A program made the position numbers and the translations under genes. From NCBI GenBank assembly GCA_035540755.1, contig DATLGD010000223.1, positions 1 to 64,000 on the forward strand: DNA of 64,000 nucleotides. Direction: 5' to 3'. Of this stretch, positions 46,588 through 56,148 are shown in pieces; within the stretch, counting starts at the first letter, position 1; the number at the start of each line of letters is the position of its first letter. Under the pieces are notes generated by a model, which ran no database searches, was not told where the DNA came from, and was given only the letters and a program-made list of their open reading frames with translations. Origin of the DNA: DATLGD01 sp035540755 (lineage in GTDB: Bacteria > Actinomycetota > Actinomycetes > Mycobacteriales > SCTD01).

Positions 46588-47709
46588 TCAGCCGCCGTCG
46601 GCGGCGTCGGCCACCGCCGCCTGGGGAGCCGCGGCCGCCGATGCCGTCGGCAGGCGCGGCGGACCGCCGGACACGACGAACACGGCGGTGCCGGTGGGAA
46701 CCATGTCGTAGAGCGCCTCGACGTCGGGCATCCGCATGCGCACGCAGCCCTTGCTCACCGAGAAGCCGATGCTGGCGGGCGCCGGGGTGCCGTGGATGCG
46801 GATGTTCGGCATGCCCAGGTTGAGCGCGCGGGTGCCGAGCGGGTTGCCCGGCCCGGGACCGATCCGCGCCGGCATGCTCTTGGCCCAGTCGCTGCCCGGG
46901 TTCACCCAGGTCGGCAGGTGGCGCTTGAGCGTGACGCTGGTGCGGCCGAGCGGCGTGCTGTGCCCGGGCGCACCGGTGGCGACGTCGAAGGTGCGCACCA
47001 GGCGCTTGCCCTTGTAGACCTCGAGGACGTTGCGGCCGGTGCGGACCACGAGCACGGTGTCGAAGGCCTCTTCGGTCACCTGTGGCTCGACCGGGATCAG
47101 CGGCACCTCGCGGCCGGTGCCGTCCTCGAGCCCGGCCAGAAGGGCCTCGACCACCGCGGCCCGGTCGACGGCCTGTCCCGCCGTGCTGGGCGTCCACGTC
47201 GGGGAGCCGCCCGCGAGCGCGACGGCGGCGTCGACCGCCGGCCGGTCCAGGTCTGCCGCGAGCTGCTCGGCGAGCGCCTCGACCGGCTCGCGGGACGGCT
47301 CGGTGACGTCGACGTCCAGCTCGAGGACGGTGGCCTCGCCCGTGACGCGCTGCCAGGCCCGGCTCGTCCAGGAGCCCTCGGCGCTGCGGCGCAGGGCGGC
47401 GTCGACGACCGCCTCGGTGTCGTCGACGACGCCGAGCTCGCGCGGCGTCACCTGCACGGTCCGGTCGGCGACGGTGACTGATGAGGGGCGGTCGACATCG
47501 CGCTGGACGACGGCGCGCACGGCGTCGACCGCCGCGCCGCGGGTCAGCCCGCCGACCTCGACCCCGGCGATCGACGTGCCCGCCGGCAGCCGGTCGCGCA
47601 GGGCGACGTCCTGGCGGTAGGCGGCGTAGCCCACGCCGGGCACGGCCAGCAGCGACAGGGCGGTGCTGACGGCGAGGCCGACGGCGAGCGGACGGGGGAC
47701 ACGAGGCAC
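46588..47709 (-). CDS. L,D-transpeptidase with VanW-like domain
   Basis: Cell-wall cross-linking enzyme, 373 residues. A signal or anchor helix (about 5-28, LAVGLAVSTALSLLAVPG) is followed by a peptidoglycan-binding (PG_binding_4) segment and the YkuD domain, whose catalytic motif is IHGTPAPASIGFSVSKGCVRM with the Cys nucleophile. It forms 3-3 cross-links outside the membrane. GTG at 47709 is preferred over 47748 because GGAG lies 8 bases upstream. Confidence 0.87.
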   Translation of the reverse strand: MPRVPRPLAVGLAVSTALSLLAVPGVGYAAYRQDVALRDRLPAGTSIAGVEVGGLTRGAAVDAVRAVVQRDVDRPSSVTVADRTVQVTPRELGVVDDTEAVVDAALRRSAEGSWTSRAWQRVTGEATVLELDVDVTEPSREPVEALAEQLAADLDRPAVDAAVALAGGSPTWTPSTAGQAVDRAAVVEALLAGLEDGTGREVPLIPVEPQVTEEAFDTVLVVRTGRNVLEVYKGKRLVRTFDVATGAPGHSTPLGRTSVTLKRHLPTWVNPGSDWAKSMPARIGPGPGNPLGTRALNLGMPNIRIHGTPAPASIGFSVSKGCVRMRMPDVEALYDMVPTGTAVFVVSGGPPRLPTASAAAAPQAAVADAADGG

Positions 47710-47802
47710 GGGCGCGGCTCCGGAGCTGCGGGACGGGACGTCCAGCACAGGTCCGGACGGGCACCCCCTGACGCTCGGGCGGTCGCGGGGCCGTGCGCAG
47801 AC

Positions 47803-47808
47803 TACCGT
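47803..47808 (+). promoter_or_regulatory. -10 hexamer before 47816 gene
   Basis: TACCGT, 7 bases, then the GTG at 47816: leaderless arrangement. Confidence 0.5.
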
Positions 47809-47815
47809 CGCAGGT

Positions 47816-48220
47816 GTGCAGGACGCCCCTTCCGACCCGGTTCCGACCGCCTGGTGGCGGGACCGGACCCGGCGCAACCGGGTGGCGCTGGTGGCCTTCG
47901 CCTCGATCGCGCTGCTCGGCATCCTCTACCCGGCGGTGACCAACCGGCTGCTGGGCGGTGACCGCCGCGTCCTCGTCGTGACGATGGAGCAGGACGCCGG
48001 GCAGTCCGACCGCGAGGCGCTCAAGGTCCGGTGCGGCGGGCTGCCGAGCGTCACGGTGGTGCCCGACCGCGGCAACCCGGATCCGCGCGTGCAGGGCCGC
48101 TTCCCCGTGCGCTTCGGCATCGCCGGTGCGTCCACGGCCGAGGAGGCCGCGCTCACCGAGTGCGTGAACGGCGCTGCCGGCGTGCGCGGCTTCCTGGTGC
48201 AGCGCGGCGACACCGGGTAG
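47816..48220 (+). CDS. Hypothetical single-pass membrane protein
   Basis: 134 residues: a short Arg-rich cytoplasmic start (WWRDRTRRNR), one helix (about 23-42, VALVAFASIALLGILYPAV), then an extracellular-side domain with two cysteines (VRCGGLPS and LTECVNGA) that could pair. No family recognised. The GTG is 7 bases after a TANNNT hexamer. It converges on fdhD with an 11-base gap. Confidence 0.65.
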   Translation: MQDAPSDPVPTAWWRDRTRRNRVALVAFASIALLGILYPAVTNRLLGGDRRVLVVTMEQDAGQSDREALKVRCGGLPSVTVVPDRGNPDPRVQGRFPVRFGIAGASTAEEAALTECVNGAAGVRGFLVQRGDTG

Positions 48221-48230
48221 CGCAGGCAGG

Positions 48231-49055
48231 TCACGGCCGCAGGCGGTCGGCCCTGGTGTAGACGTTCATCGACGCCCCGCGCAGGAAGCCGATCAGGGTC
48301 ATCCCGGCCTCGTCGGCCAGGTCGACGGCCAGCGAGCTCGGCGCGCTGACGGCCGCGAGCACCGGGATGCCGGCCATCCACGCCTTCTGCGCCAGCTCGA
48401 ACGAGGCGCGGCCGCTGACCAGCAGCACCGTCTCCCGCAGCGGCAGGAGGCCCTCCCGCAGGGCCCACCCGACGACCTTGTCGACGGCGTTGTGCCGGCC
48501 GACGTCCTCGCGCAGGCACAGCAGCTCGCCGTTCGGGTCGAACAGGCCGGCGCCGTGCAGGCCGCCGGTGCGGTCGAAGACCCGTTGCGCCTCGCGCAGC
48601 CGGTCCGGCAGTGCGGCCAGCACCGCGCGGTCGACCGTGACGGGGTCGTCGGCCACCGGCCACCGGGCGGTCGTGCGCACGGCGTCCAGGCTCGCCTTGC
48701 CGCACACGCCGCAGCTGGAGGTCGTGTAGAACGCCCGCTCGACCGAGGGGTCCGGAGCCGGCACCTCCGGCGCGAGCGCGACGTCGAGGACGTTGTAGGT
48801 GTTGGCGCCGTCCGAGGTGGCTCCCGCGCAGTAGCGCTGCGCCGCGACGTGCTCCGCGGCGCTCACCACCCCCTCGCTGACGAGGAAGCCCGCCGCGAGG
48901 TCCATGTCGCTGCCCGGGGTGCGCATGGTCACCGCCAGCGGCCGGCCGCCGACCCGGATCTCCAGCGGTTCCTCGACGACGAGGGTGTCGGGACGCTCGA
49001 CGTCGATGTCGCCGCCCAGGCGCAGCACGCGGCGTCGCGTCGTCGTCCGTCCCAC
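48231..49055 (-). CDS. fdhD: FdhD, formate dehydrogenase sulfurtransferase
   Basis: Transfers sulfur from a cysteine desulfurase to the molybdenum/tungsten bis-MGD cofactor, which formate dehydrogenase needs. 274 residues with the signature Cys pair in [18 protein letters not shown] and the cofactor-site block [24 protein letters not shown] at 49055 is chosen from the family start ([13 protein letters not shown]). It is divergent from fdhG, the gene it serves. Confidence 0.93.
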   Translation of the reverse strand: MGRTTTRRRVLRLGGDIDVERPDTLVVEEPLEIRVGGRPLAVTMRTPGSDMDLAAGFLVSEGVVSAAEHVAAQRYCAGATSDGANTYNVLDVALAPEVPAPDPSVERAFYTTSSCGVCGKASLDAVRTTARWPVADDPVTVDRAVLAALPDRLREAQRVFDRTGGLHGAGLFDPNGELLCLREDVGRHNAVDKVVGWALREGLLPLRETVLLVSGRASFELAQKAWMAGIPVLAAVSAPSSLAVDLADEAGMTLIGFLRGASMNVYTRADRLRP

Positions 49056-49164
49056 GGGCAGAGCGTTGCACTTCGGGTCGGCGCACGGCGGGTCGGGTGG
49101 TGCGCGTGACGAGGGGTGGGGGAGGGTAGGGCCGCGGCACGCCGGCACGGGACGAGGAGCGCGC

Positions 49165-52100
49165 ATGGGTCTGAAGGACACCTTCCTGGGGTGGCCCGTC
49201 CTGCGGCAGCTCACCGGCGACGACCCGCTCGGCCGCGGCACTGCCGTGCAGTCCGCGCGCTCGGCGTCGCTGCAGCCGCGCACCGCGACCGCCGACCGGG
49301 TGGTGCGGAGCGTGTGCCCGTACTGCGCCGTCGGCTGCGGGCAGAAGGTGTTCGTCAAGGACGAGAAGGTCGTGCAGATCGAGGGCGACCCCGACTCCCC
49401 GGTCTCCCGCGGCCGGCTGTGCCCCAAGGGCGCGGCCAGCGAGCAGTTCGTCAACGGCGCCAAGCGCGTGACGACCGTGCGCTACCGGCGTCCCGGCGGC
49501 ACCGACTGGGAGGACCTCGACCTCGACACGGCGATGGAGATGATCGCCGACCGCGTCGTCGAGACCCGCGCCCGCACCTGGCAGGACGTCGACGACCAGG
49601 GCCGCAAGGTCCGCCGCACCCTCGGGTTCGCCTCGCTCGGCGGGGCGACGCTGGACAACGAGGAGAACTACCTCATCAAGAAGCTGTTCACGGCGATGGG
49701 GGCGATCCAGGTCGAGAACCAGGCCCGGATATGACACAGCGCCACCGTCCCCAGTCTGGGGGCCTCCTTCGGTCGTGGCGGCGCCACGAACTTCCTGCAG
49801 GACCTGCAGCACAGCGACTGCATCGTCATCCAGGGCTCGAACATGGCCGAGTGCCACCCGGTCGGCTTCCAGTGGGTGCTCGAGGCCAAGGCGCGCGGTG
49901 CGAAGGTCATCCACATCGACCCGCGCTTCACCCGCACGTCGGCGCTGGCTGACAGCCACGTCCCGCTGCGCGCCGGCAGCGACATCGCCTTCCTCGGCGG
50001 CGTCATCAACCACATCCTGTCGACGGAGTCGTACTTCCGCGAGTACGTCGTGGCGTACACCAACGCGGCGACGATCGTCGGCGAGGACTTCCAGGACACC
50101 GAGGACCTCGACGGGCTGTTCTCCGGCTACGACCCCGAGACCGCCACGTACGACACCGAGAGCTGGGGCTACCAGCACTCGCCGGGCGGTCCGGCCGACG
50201 CGCAGGAGAACGACGACGAGAGCGCCCTGTCCGAGCGGAAGCGCGCGGCGGGTCACGAGCTCGGCGGCCACGGCGCGACGCTCGAGGGCTACGACGTCGA
50301 GCGCGACGAGACGCTCCAGCACCCGCGCTGCGTCTTCCAGGTGCTCAAGCGGCACTACGCCCGCTACACCCCGGAGGTCGTGGAGGAGGTCTGCGGCGTG
50401 CCGCAGCACCTGTTCCGCGAGGTGTGCGAGGCGGTCGTGGCCAACAGCGGCCGCGAGCGCACGACGGCGTGGGTCTACTCGGTCGGCTGGACCCACCACT
50501 CCACCGGTGTGCAGTACATCCGCGGGTCGGCGATTATCCAGCTGCTGCTCGGCAACATGGGCCGTCCAGGCGGCGGCATCCTGGCGCTGCGCGGGCACGC
50601 GAGCATCCAGGGCTCGACCGACATCCCGACCCTCTACAACATCTTGCCGGGCTACCTGCCGATGCCCAAAGCGGGGGAGCACGACGACTTCGGGGACTAC
50701 CTCGAGGCGATCCACGAGCCGGGGCAGAAGGGCTTCTGGGCCAACGCCGACGCCTACGTCGTCAGCCTGCTCAAGGCCTACTGGGGAGAGGCGGCGACAC
50801 CGGACAACGGCTTCTGCTTCGACTACCTGCCGAGGCTGACCGGCGACCACGGCACCTACCGCACCGTGATGGACATGGTCGACGGCAAGGTCGAGGGCTA
50901 CTTCCTCGTCGGGCAGAACCCGGCCGTCGGCTCCGCGCACGGGAAGCTGCAGCGGCTCGGCATGGCGAACCTGAAGTGGCTCGTCGTGCGCGACGTGAAC
51001 ATGATCGAGTCGGCGACGTTCTGGAAGGACGGGCCGGAGATCGCGACCGGCGAGCTGCGCACCGAGGACATCGACACCGAGGTGTTCTTCCTCCCGGCCG
51101 CCACGCACGTGGAGAAGGCCGGCACGTTCACGCAGACGCAGCGGATGCTGCAGTGGCGGCACAAGGCGATCGACCCACCGGGTGACTGCCGGCCCGAGCT
51201 GGACTTCTACTACAAGCTCGGCGTCCTGGTGCGCGAGCGGCTCGCCGGGTCGACGCTCGAGCGCGACCGGCCGGTGCTCGACCTCGCCTGGGACTACCCG
51301 GTCGACGAGCACGGCGAGCCCGACGCCGAGTCGGTGCTGGCCGAGATCAACGGCCGGTTCCTGACCGGACCCCGCGCGGGCCAGCCGCTCGACGGCTTTA
51401 CCGACATGCGCGCCGACGGCTCCACCGACGGCGGCTGCTGGATCTACAGCGGCGTCTACAAGGACGGCGTCAACCAGTCGGCGCGACGCAAGCCGCACAC
51501 CGAGCAGGACTGGGTCGCGAACGAGTGGGGTTGGGCCTGGCCGATGGACCGGCGCACCCTCTACAACCGCGCCTCGGCAGACCCGGACGGCAGGCCGTGG
51601 AGCGAGCGCAAGGCCTACGTCTGGTGGGACGAGGAGCAGCAGCGCTGGACCGGGCACGACGTGCCGGACTTCATCGCCGACCGGCCGCCGTCCTACCGGC
51701 CGGGGGAGGGGGCAACCGGCGTCGACGCACTGGCCGGTGACGACCCGTTCGTCATGCAGGGCGACGGCAAGGGCTGGCTGTTCGCCTCGACGGGTCTGCT
51801 CGACGGGCCGCTGCCGGCCCACTACGAGCCGCACGAGTCGCCGGTCGTCAACCCGCTGTACGCCCAGCAGGGGAACCCCACGCGGCAGGTGTTCCGGCGC
51901 GAGGACAACCCGTCGAACCCCTCGGCCACCGAGCGGGGCGGCGACGTCTTCCCGTACGTCTTCACCACCTACCGGCTCACCGAGCACCACACCGCCGGCG
52001 GCATGAGCCGGTGGGTGCCGTACCTGTCCGAGCTGCAGCCGGAGTTCTTCTGCGAGGTCTCGCCGGAGCTCGCCCGCGAACGCGGTCTCGAGCACCTCGG

Positions 52101-52467
52101 CTGGGCGACCATCACGACCGCGCGCACCGCCATCGAGGCGCGGGTGCTGGTCACCGACCGCATGGTGCCGCTGCACGTCGGCGGCAAGGTGATCCACCAG
52201 ATCGGGTTGCCGTACCACTGGGGTGTCGGGGACGACGCCGTCGTCAGTGGCGACTCGGCGAACGACCTGTTCGGCCTGGCGCTCGACCCGAACGTGCACA
52301 TCCAGGAGAGCAAGGTGGCCAGCTGCGACATCACGCCGGGACGCCGGCCGACCGGCCCCGCTCTGCTCCGGCATGTCGAGCGGTACCGCGACCGCGCCGG
52401 CATCACGACGGCCACCGGCAACTTCCGCAGCGACGCCGAGCCCCGACCCGCAGGAGAAGCCCGATGA
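49165..52467 (+). CDS. fdhG: Formate dehydrogenase catalytic subunit, selenoprotein (TGA = Sec190)
   Basis: Molybdenum/tungsten bis-MGD enzyme oxidising formate to CO2, 1100 residues with one internal TGA at 49732-49734 (codon 190). Both flanks are in the same frame and conserved: ENQARI precedes it and [16 protein letters not shown] follows, as in selenocysteine formate dehydrogenases. The [4Fe-4S] ligands are Cys51, 54, 58 and 86 (CPYCAVGC and LCPKG). No Tat signal is seen, so the active site is probably cytoplasmic. The ATG follows GAGGAG. A SECIS-like hairpin lies after the TGA, and selA, selB, selD and tRNA-Sec are nearby. Read without Sec, it would look like two broken genes. Confidence 0.95.
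49732..49763 (+). promoter_or_regulatory. Selenocysteine TGA codon and SECIS-like hairpin
   Basis: The hairpin after the TGA pairs 49747-49752 with 49758-49763: four C-G pairs, one U-G wobble and one G-C pair around the loop AGUCU. The loop begins 19 bases after the TGA, and its GU is like that in the SelB-bound loop of E. coli fdhF. A longer outer pairing of GCGCCAC with GTGGCGGC is also possible. Confidence 0.75.
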
Positions 52468-53489
52468 GCAGCAGCAACAGCCTGTTCGGGCCCCTCGACC
52501 CGGCGCCCGACGCGGGCTGGACCGAGGCGCCGCCGCGCAAGGGGTTCTTCACCGACACCTCCATCTGCATCGGCTGCAAGGCCTGCGAGGTGGCGTGCAA
52601 GGAGTGGAACGCCGTCCCGGACGACGGCATGCAGCTGCTCGGCTCCTCCTACGACAACACCGGTGCCCTCGGCGCGAGCACCTGGCGGCACGTCGCCTTC
52701 ATCGAGCAGCCGAAGCCGCTCGGGGCGCAGGAGCCGGGCATGGCCGGCACCGCCGCCGGCCCGCCCGCGACCGACGTGCTGAACCGGACCGCGGAGAGCG
52801 CGCTGGCCGGCGACCGGAGCAAGCTCGGCACCGACAGCACGGCCGTCGACCTCGGCATGCCGGGCACGCAGCTGCCCGGCGAGGCCGATGGCGCGCAGCG
52901 CAGCGAGTTCCGCTGGCTGATGGCCTCCGACGTCTGCAAGCACTGCACGCACGCAGGCTGCCTGGACGTCTGCCCGACGGGGGCGCTGTTCCGCACCGAG
53001 TTCGGCACGGTCGTGGTGCAGGACGACATCTGCAACGGCTGCGGCTACTGCGTGGCCGCATGCCCCTTCGGCGTCATCGACCGGCGGGTGGGGGACAAGG
53101 GCGTCACCAAGAACGCCGGCATCGCGCAGAAGTGCACGCTCTGCTACGACCGGCTCGGCGACGGGCTGCAGCCGGCCTGCTCGAAAGCATGCCCGACCAC
53201 CAGCATCCAGTTCGGCGACCTCGACGAGCTTCAGGAGCGCGCGCAGAGGCGGGTCGAGCAGCTGCACGAGGCAGGCGTCACGTCGGCCCGGCTGTACGGC
53301 GAGGACGAGAACGACGGCGTCGGGGGCGTGGGGGCGTTCTTCCTGCTGCTCGACGAGCCGGAGGTCTACGGGCTGCCGCCGGACCCGGTCGTCACGACCA
53401 AGGACCTGCCGGCCATGTGGCGGCAGGCCGGGCTCGCCGCCCTGACGATGCTCGCCGGCGCCGTCGCGGTGTTCGGGGTGCGCCGGTGA
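52464..53489 (+). CDS. fdhB: Formate dehydrogenase iron-sulfur subunit
   Basis: Electron-transfer subunit, 341 residues, carrying ligands for four [4Fe-4S] clusters: CIGCKACEVACKEWN, CKHCTHAGCLDVCPTG, CNGCGYCVAACPFG and the CTLC with CSKACP set. A C-terminal hydrophobic helix (GLAALTMLAGAVAVFGV) would anchor it, as in FdnH/FdoH. The insert of about 55 residues between the first two cluster motifs is longer than in E. coli and mostly hydrophilic. ATGA overlap with fdhG. Confidence 0.94.
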   Translation: MSSSNSLFGPLDPAPDAGWTEAPPRKGFFTDTSICIGCKACEVACKEWNAVPDDGMQLLGSSYDNTGALGASTWRHVAFIEQPKPLGAQEPGMAGTAAGPPATDVLNRTAESALAGDRSKLGTDSTAVDLGMPGTQLPGEADGAQRSEFRWLMASDVCKHCTHAGCLDVCPTGALFRTEFGTVVVQDDICNGCGYCVAACPFGVIDRRVGDKGVTKNAGIAQKCTLCYDRLGDGLQPACSKACPTTSIQFGDLDELQERAQRRVEQLHEAGVTSARLYGEDENDGVGGVGAFFLLLDEPEVYGLPPDPVVTTKDLPAMWRQAGLAALTMLAGAVAVFGVRR

Positions 53490-54601
53490 CGGCGACCTCC
53501 CCGCGCGACCCGGTCGGCACGCCGAGCACCGGGCCGGAGGCTTCCGCGGTCCCCGGTTCCGCGGGTCGGCACAAGGACAAGGGCAAGGGCAAGGGCAGGG
53601 GTGGGCGCGGCGACAAGAACGCGGTCGTGCCGCCGGCGGAGTTCACCTCGTACTACGGGCGCCCCGTCGTCAAGGCCTCGCCGTGGGAGCACGACATCCC
53701 CGCCTACCTGTTCCTGGGCGGCGTGGCCGCCGGCTCGTCACTGCTGGCCGCCGGGGCCGACCTGACCGGCCGACCGGCGCTGCGCCGGACCGGTCGGCTG
53801 GCGTCGCTGGTGGGTCTGACGCTGAGCATGCTGGCGCTGGTCAAGGACCTCGGTCGCCCCGAGCGCTTCCACCACATGCTGCGCGTGGTGAAGCCGACGT
53901 CGCCGATGTCGGTGGGCACCTGGCTGCTGACGCTCTACGGCCCGTTCGCCGGGCTCGCCGCCGCCGGGGAGCTGCGCGGGCTGCTGCCGAGGCGACTGCG
54001 CGACGGCGTGGCCGGCCGGCTGCTCGGCGCCTCTGCCCGCCCGGCGGGGCTGACAGCCGCCGTCGTCGCGCCCACGATCGCGTCCTACACCGCCGTGCTG
54101 CTGTCCGACACCGCCACGCCCACCTGGCACGACGCGCACCGGCACCTGCCGTTCGTGTTCGTCGGCTCGGCCGCGGCCGCCTCCGGCGGGCTCGGGATGA
54201 TCGGTGCGCCGGTCCACGAGGCCGGGCCGGCCCGGCGCCTGGCCATCGGCGGTGCGCTGCTCGAGCTGGCCGTCGAGCGCAGGATGGAGCAGGCGATGGG
54301 GCTGACCGCCGAGCCGCTCCACCAGGGGCACGCAGGACAGCTCATGCGGGCCAGCAAGGTGCTCACCGCCGCCGGCGCGGCCGGGGCGCTGCTGCTCGGC
54401 GGACGCAGCCGCACCGCGGCCGCGGTGTCCGGCGCGGCGCTGATGGCCGGATCCGCCTGCCTGCGCTTCGGGTTCTTCGACGCGGGGCAGGACAGCGCCC
54501 GCGACCCCAAGTACACCGTCGTCCCGCAGCGCGAGCGCCTCGAGCGCGGCGAGGCGGTCCGGCACGGGGGTTCCCGCCCGTCCGCCGAACCCGAGAGGTA
54601 G
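53486..54601 (+). CDS. fdhC: NrfD-type membrane subunit of formate dehydrogenase
   Basis: Quinone-reactive membrane subunit, 371 residues, about 8 helices. The family hallmark is AYLFLGGVAAGSSLLAAGADLTG, followed by KDLGRPERFHHMLRVVKPTSPMS. Unlike FdnI it is not a cytochrome b. The N-terminal 50 residues are unusual: Pro/Ala-rich, then a Lys/Gly tract (KDKGKGKGRGGRGDK). GTG overlaps the fdhB stop by 4 bases. Electrons would pass from FdhB to menaquinone here. Confidence 0.85.
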   Translation: MTATSPRDPVGTPSTGPEASAVPGSAGRHKDKGKGKGRGGRGDKNAVVPPAEFTSYYGRPVVKASPWEHDIPAYLFLGGVAAGSSLLAAGADLTGRPALRRTGRLASLVGLTLSMLALVKDLGRPERFHHMLRVVKPTSPMSVGTWLLTLYGPFAGLAAAGELRGLLPRRLRDGVAGRLLGASARPAGLTAAVVAPTIASYTAVLLSDTATPTWHDAHRHLPFVFVGSAAAASGGLGMIGAPVHEAGPARRLAIGGALLELAVERRMEQAMGLTAEPLHQGHAGQLMRASKVLTAAGAAGALLLGGRSRTAAAVSGAALMAGSACLRFGFFDAGQDSARDPKYTVVPQRERLERGEAVRHGGSRPSAEPER

Positions 54602-54604
54602 CCG

Positions 54605-56029
54605 ATGTCCCTGGTCTCCTTCCTGGACCGTGAGCACTCCGTCGCTCCCGCCGGGTACAGCCGATGGCTGGTGCCGCCGGCGGCGCTGGCCATCCACCTG
54701 TCGATCGGCCAGGTCTACGCGCTGAGCGTCTTCAAGACCCCGCTGGTCGAGCGGTTCGAGACCAGCGAGACAGCGATCGCCATCGTGTTCTCGATCGCGA
54801 TCGTGATGCTGGGGCTGTCCGCCGCCTTCGGCGGGACGTGGATGGAGCGCAACGGTCCGCGCAAGGCCATGGCCCTGTCGGCGGTCTGCTTCGTCACGGG
54901 GCTGCTGGTCGGCGGCCTCGGGATCGCCACCGGCCAGCTGTGGCTGCTCTACCTGGGTTACGGGGTCATCGGCGGCATCGGGCTCGGGTTGGGCTACATC
55001 TCGCCGGTCTCGACGCTCATCAAGTGGTTCCCCGACCGTCCCGGACTCGCGACCGGGCTGGCCATCATGGGCTTCGGCGGCGGCGCGTTCATCGCCTCCA
55101 ACCTGTCGAACGAGCTGCTCGGCGCCTACACCTCGCTGCCGGCGGACGCCGTGCCGACCGACGCGGTGGCGCCGGCCTTCTTCACCCTGGCGCTGATCTA
55201 CGCGCTGTTCATGACCTTCGGCGTGCTCACCGTGCGCGTCCCGCGCGACGGCTGGAAGCCCGAGGGGTACGAGCCCAAGGCCGACAGCGGCGGGCTGCGC
55301 ACCACCGCGCACGTGGCCGCGAGCGAGTCCATCAAGACCCCGCAGTTCTGGCTGCTCTGGACGATCCTGTTCTGCAACGTCACCGCCGGCATCGGCATCA
55401 TCGAGCAGGCCTCGCCGATGATCCGGGACTTCTTCCCGGACGACGTCAGCCCGGCCGCGGCGGCCGGCTTCGTCGGACTGCTGTCGCTGGCCAACATGGC
55501 CGGGCGCATCGTCTGGTCGTCGACGTCCGACGCCATCGGCCGCAAGCCGACCTACATGCTCTACACCGGCGTCGGAGCCGTCGCGTTCTTCTTCCTGGCC
55601 ACGGCGGGCGACACCAGCGTCCTGCTGTTCGTGGTGCTGGCGGCGGTCATCCTGAGCTTCTACGGCGGTGGCTTCGCGACGATCCCCGCCTACCTCAAGG
55701 ACCTGTTCGGCACCTTCCAGGTGGGTGCCATCCACGGCCGGCTGCTGACGGCCTGGTCCGCCGCCGGCGTCGCGGGTCCGCTCATCGTCAACGGCATCAT
55801 CGAGCGCCAGCGCGACGCCGGGGTCGAGGGGGCGGCGACCTACCGGCCGGCGCTGCTGGTGATGGTCGGCCTGCTCAGCATCGGCTTCGTGGCGAACCTG
55901 CTCGTGCGCCGGGTGGCCGACAGGCACCACGCCAGCGCCGACGTCCTGGGCACCTATCCGGGCGTCACCAGCCAGCAGACCACCGGATCCGCGAAGACGG
56001 CCCCGAGCGCCTCAGGAGGCACCCGATGA
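54605..56029 (+). CDS. OFA-family MFS transporter (formate/oxalate-type)
   Basis: 12-helix major facilitator, 474 residues. Family features are SIGQVYALSVFKTPL at helix 1, GTWMERNGPRKAMAL in loop 2-3 and LGLGYISPVSTLIKWFPDRPGLATG. Position next to formate dehydrogenase suggests formate uptake or efflux, which is inference. ATG is 3 bases after the NrfD stop. The C-terminal 40 residues are Thr/Ser/Ala-rich. Confidence 0.85.
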   Translation: MSLVSFLDREHSVAPAGYSRWLVPPAALAIHLSIGQVYALSVFKTPLVERFETSETAIAIVFSIAIVMLGLSAAFGGTWMERNGPRKAMALSAVCFVTGLLVGGLGIATGQLWLLYLGYGVIGGIGLGLGYISPVSTLIKWFPDRPGLATGLAIMGFGGGAFIASNLSNELLGAYTSLPADAVPTDAVAPAFFTLALIYALFMTFGVLTVRVPRDGWKPEGYEPKADSGGLRTTAHVAASESIKTPQFWLLWTILFCNVTAGIGIIEQASPMIRDFFPDDVSPAAAAGFVGLLSLANMAGRIVWSSTSDAIGRKPTYMLYTGVGAVAFFFLATAGDTSVLLFVVLAAVILSFYGGGFATIPAYLKDLFGTFQVGAIHGRLLTAWSAAGVAGPLIVNGIIERQRDAGVEGAATYRPALLVMVGLLSIGFVANLLVRRVADRHHASADVLGTYPGVTSQQTTGSAKTAPSASGGTR

Positions 56030-56148
56030 GCGAGCAGTACAGCGGCGTCAAGGCGCGCCTGGTCGGAGCGTGGCTGTTCGTGGGCATCCCGCTCGCCTAC
56101 GGCATCGTGCAGACCGTCCGCCGGGCCGCCGCCCTGTTCACCGGCTAG
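56026..56148 (+). CDS. 40-aa membrane partner of the MFS transporter
   Basis: Forty residues with one helix (VGAWLFVGIPLAYGIVQTV) and Arg-rich ends. Annotated elsewhere as an MFS transporter small subunit because it follows OFA-type carriers. ATG overlaps the transporter stop and follows AGGAGG. Its TAG and the selD stop on the other strand share CTAG at 56145-56148. Confidence 0.75.
   Translation: MSEQYSGVKARLVGAWLFVGIPLAYGIVQTVRRAAALFTG

Noticed and set aside
49165..49842. Frameshift or pseudogene in fdhG because of the in-frame stop
   Set aside because: Both sides keep the same frame and family sequence, the stop is TGA at the known Sec site, and the Sec machinery is next to it.
47926..52374. 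1482-residue open frame on the minus strand across fdhG
   Set aside because: It is antisense to the conserved formate dehydrogenase genes and has the Arg/Val/His-rich look of a shadow frame in GC-rich DNA.
53570..53620. Tandem DNA repeat in the NrfD gene
   Set aside because: It encodes a Lys/Gly tract with imperfect repetition, so low-complexity coding rather than a repeat element.
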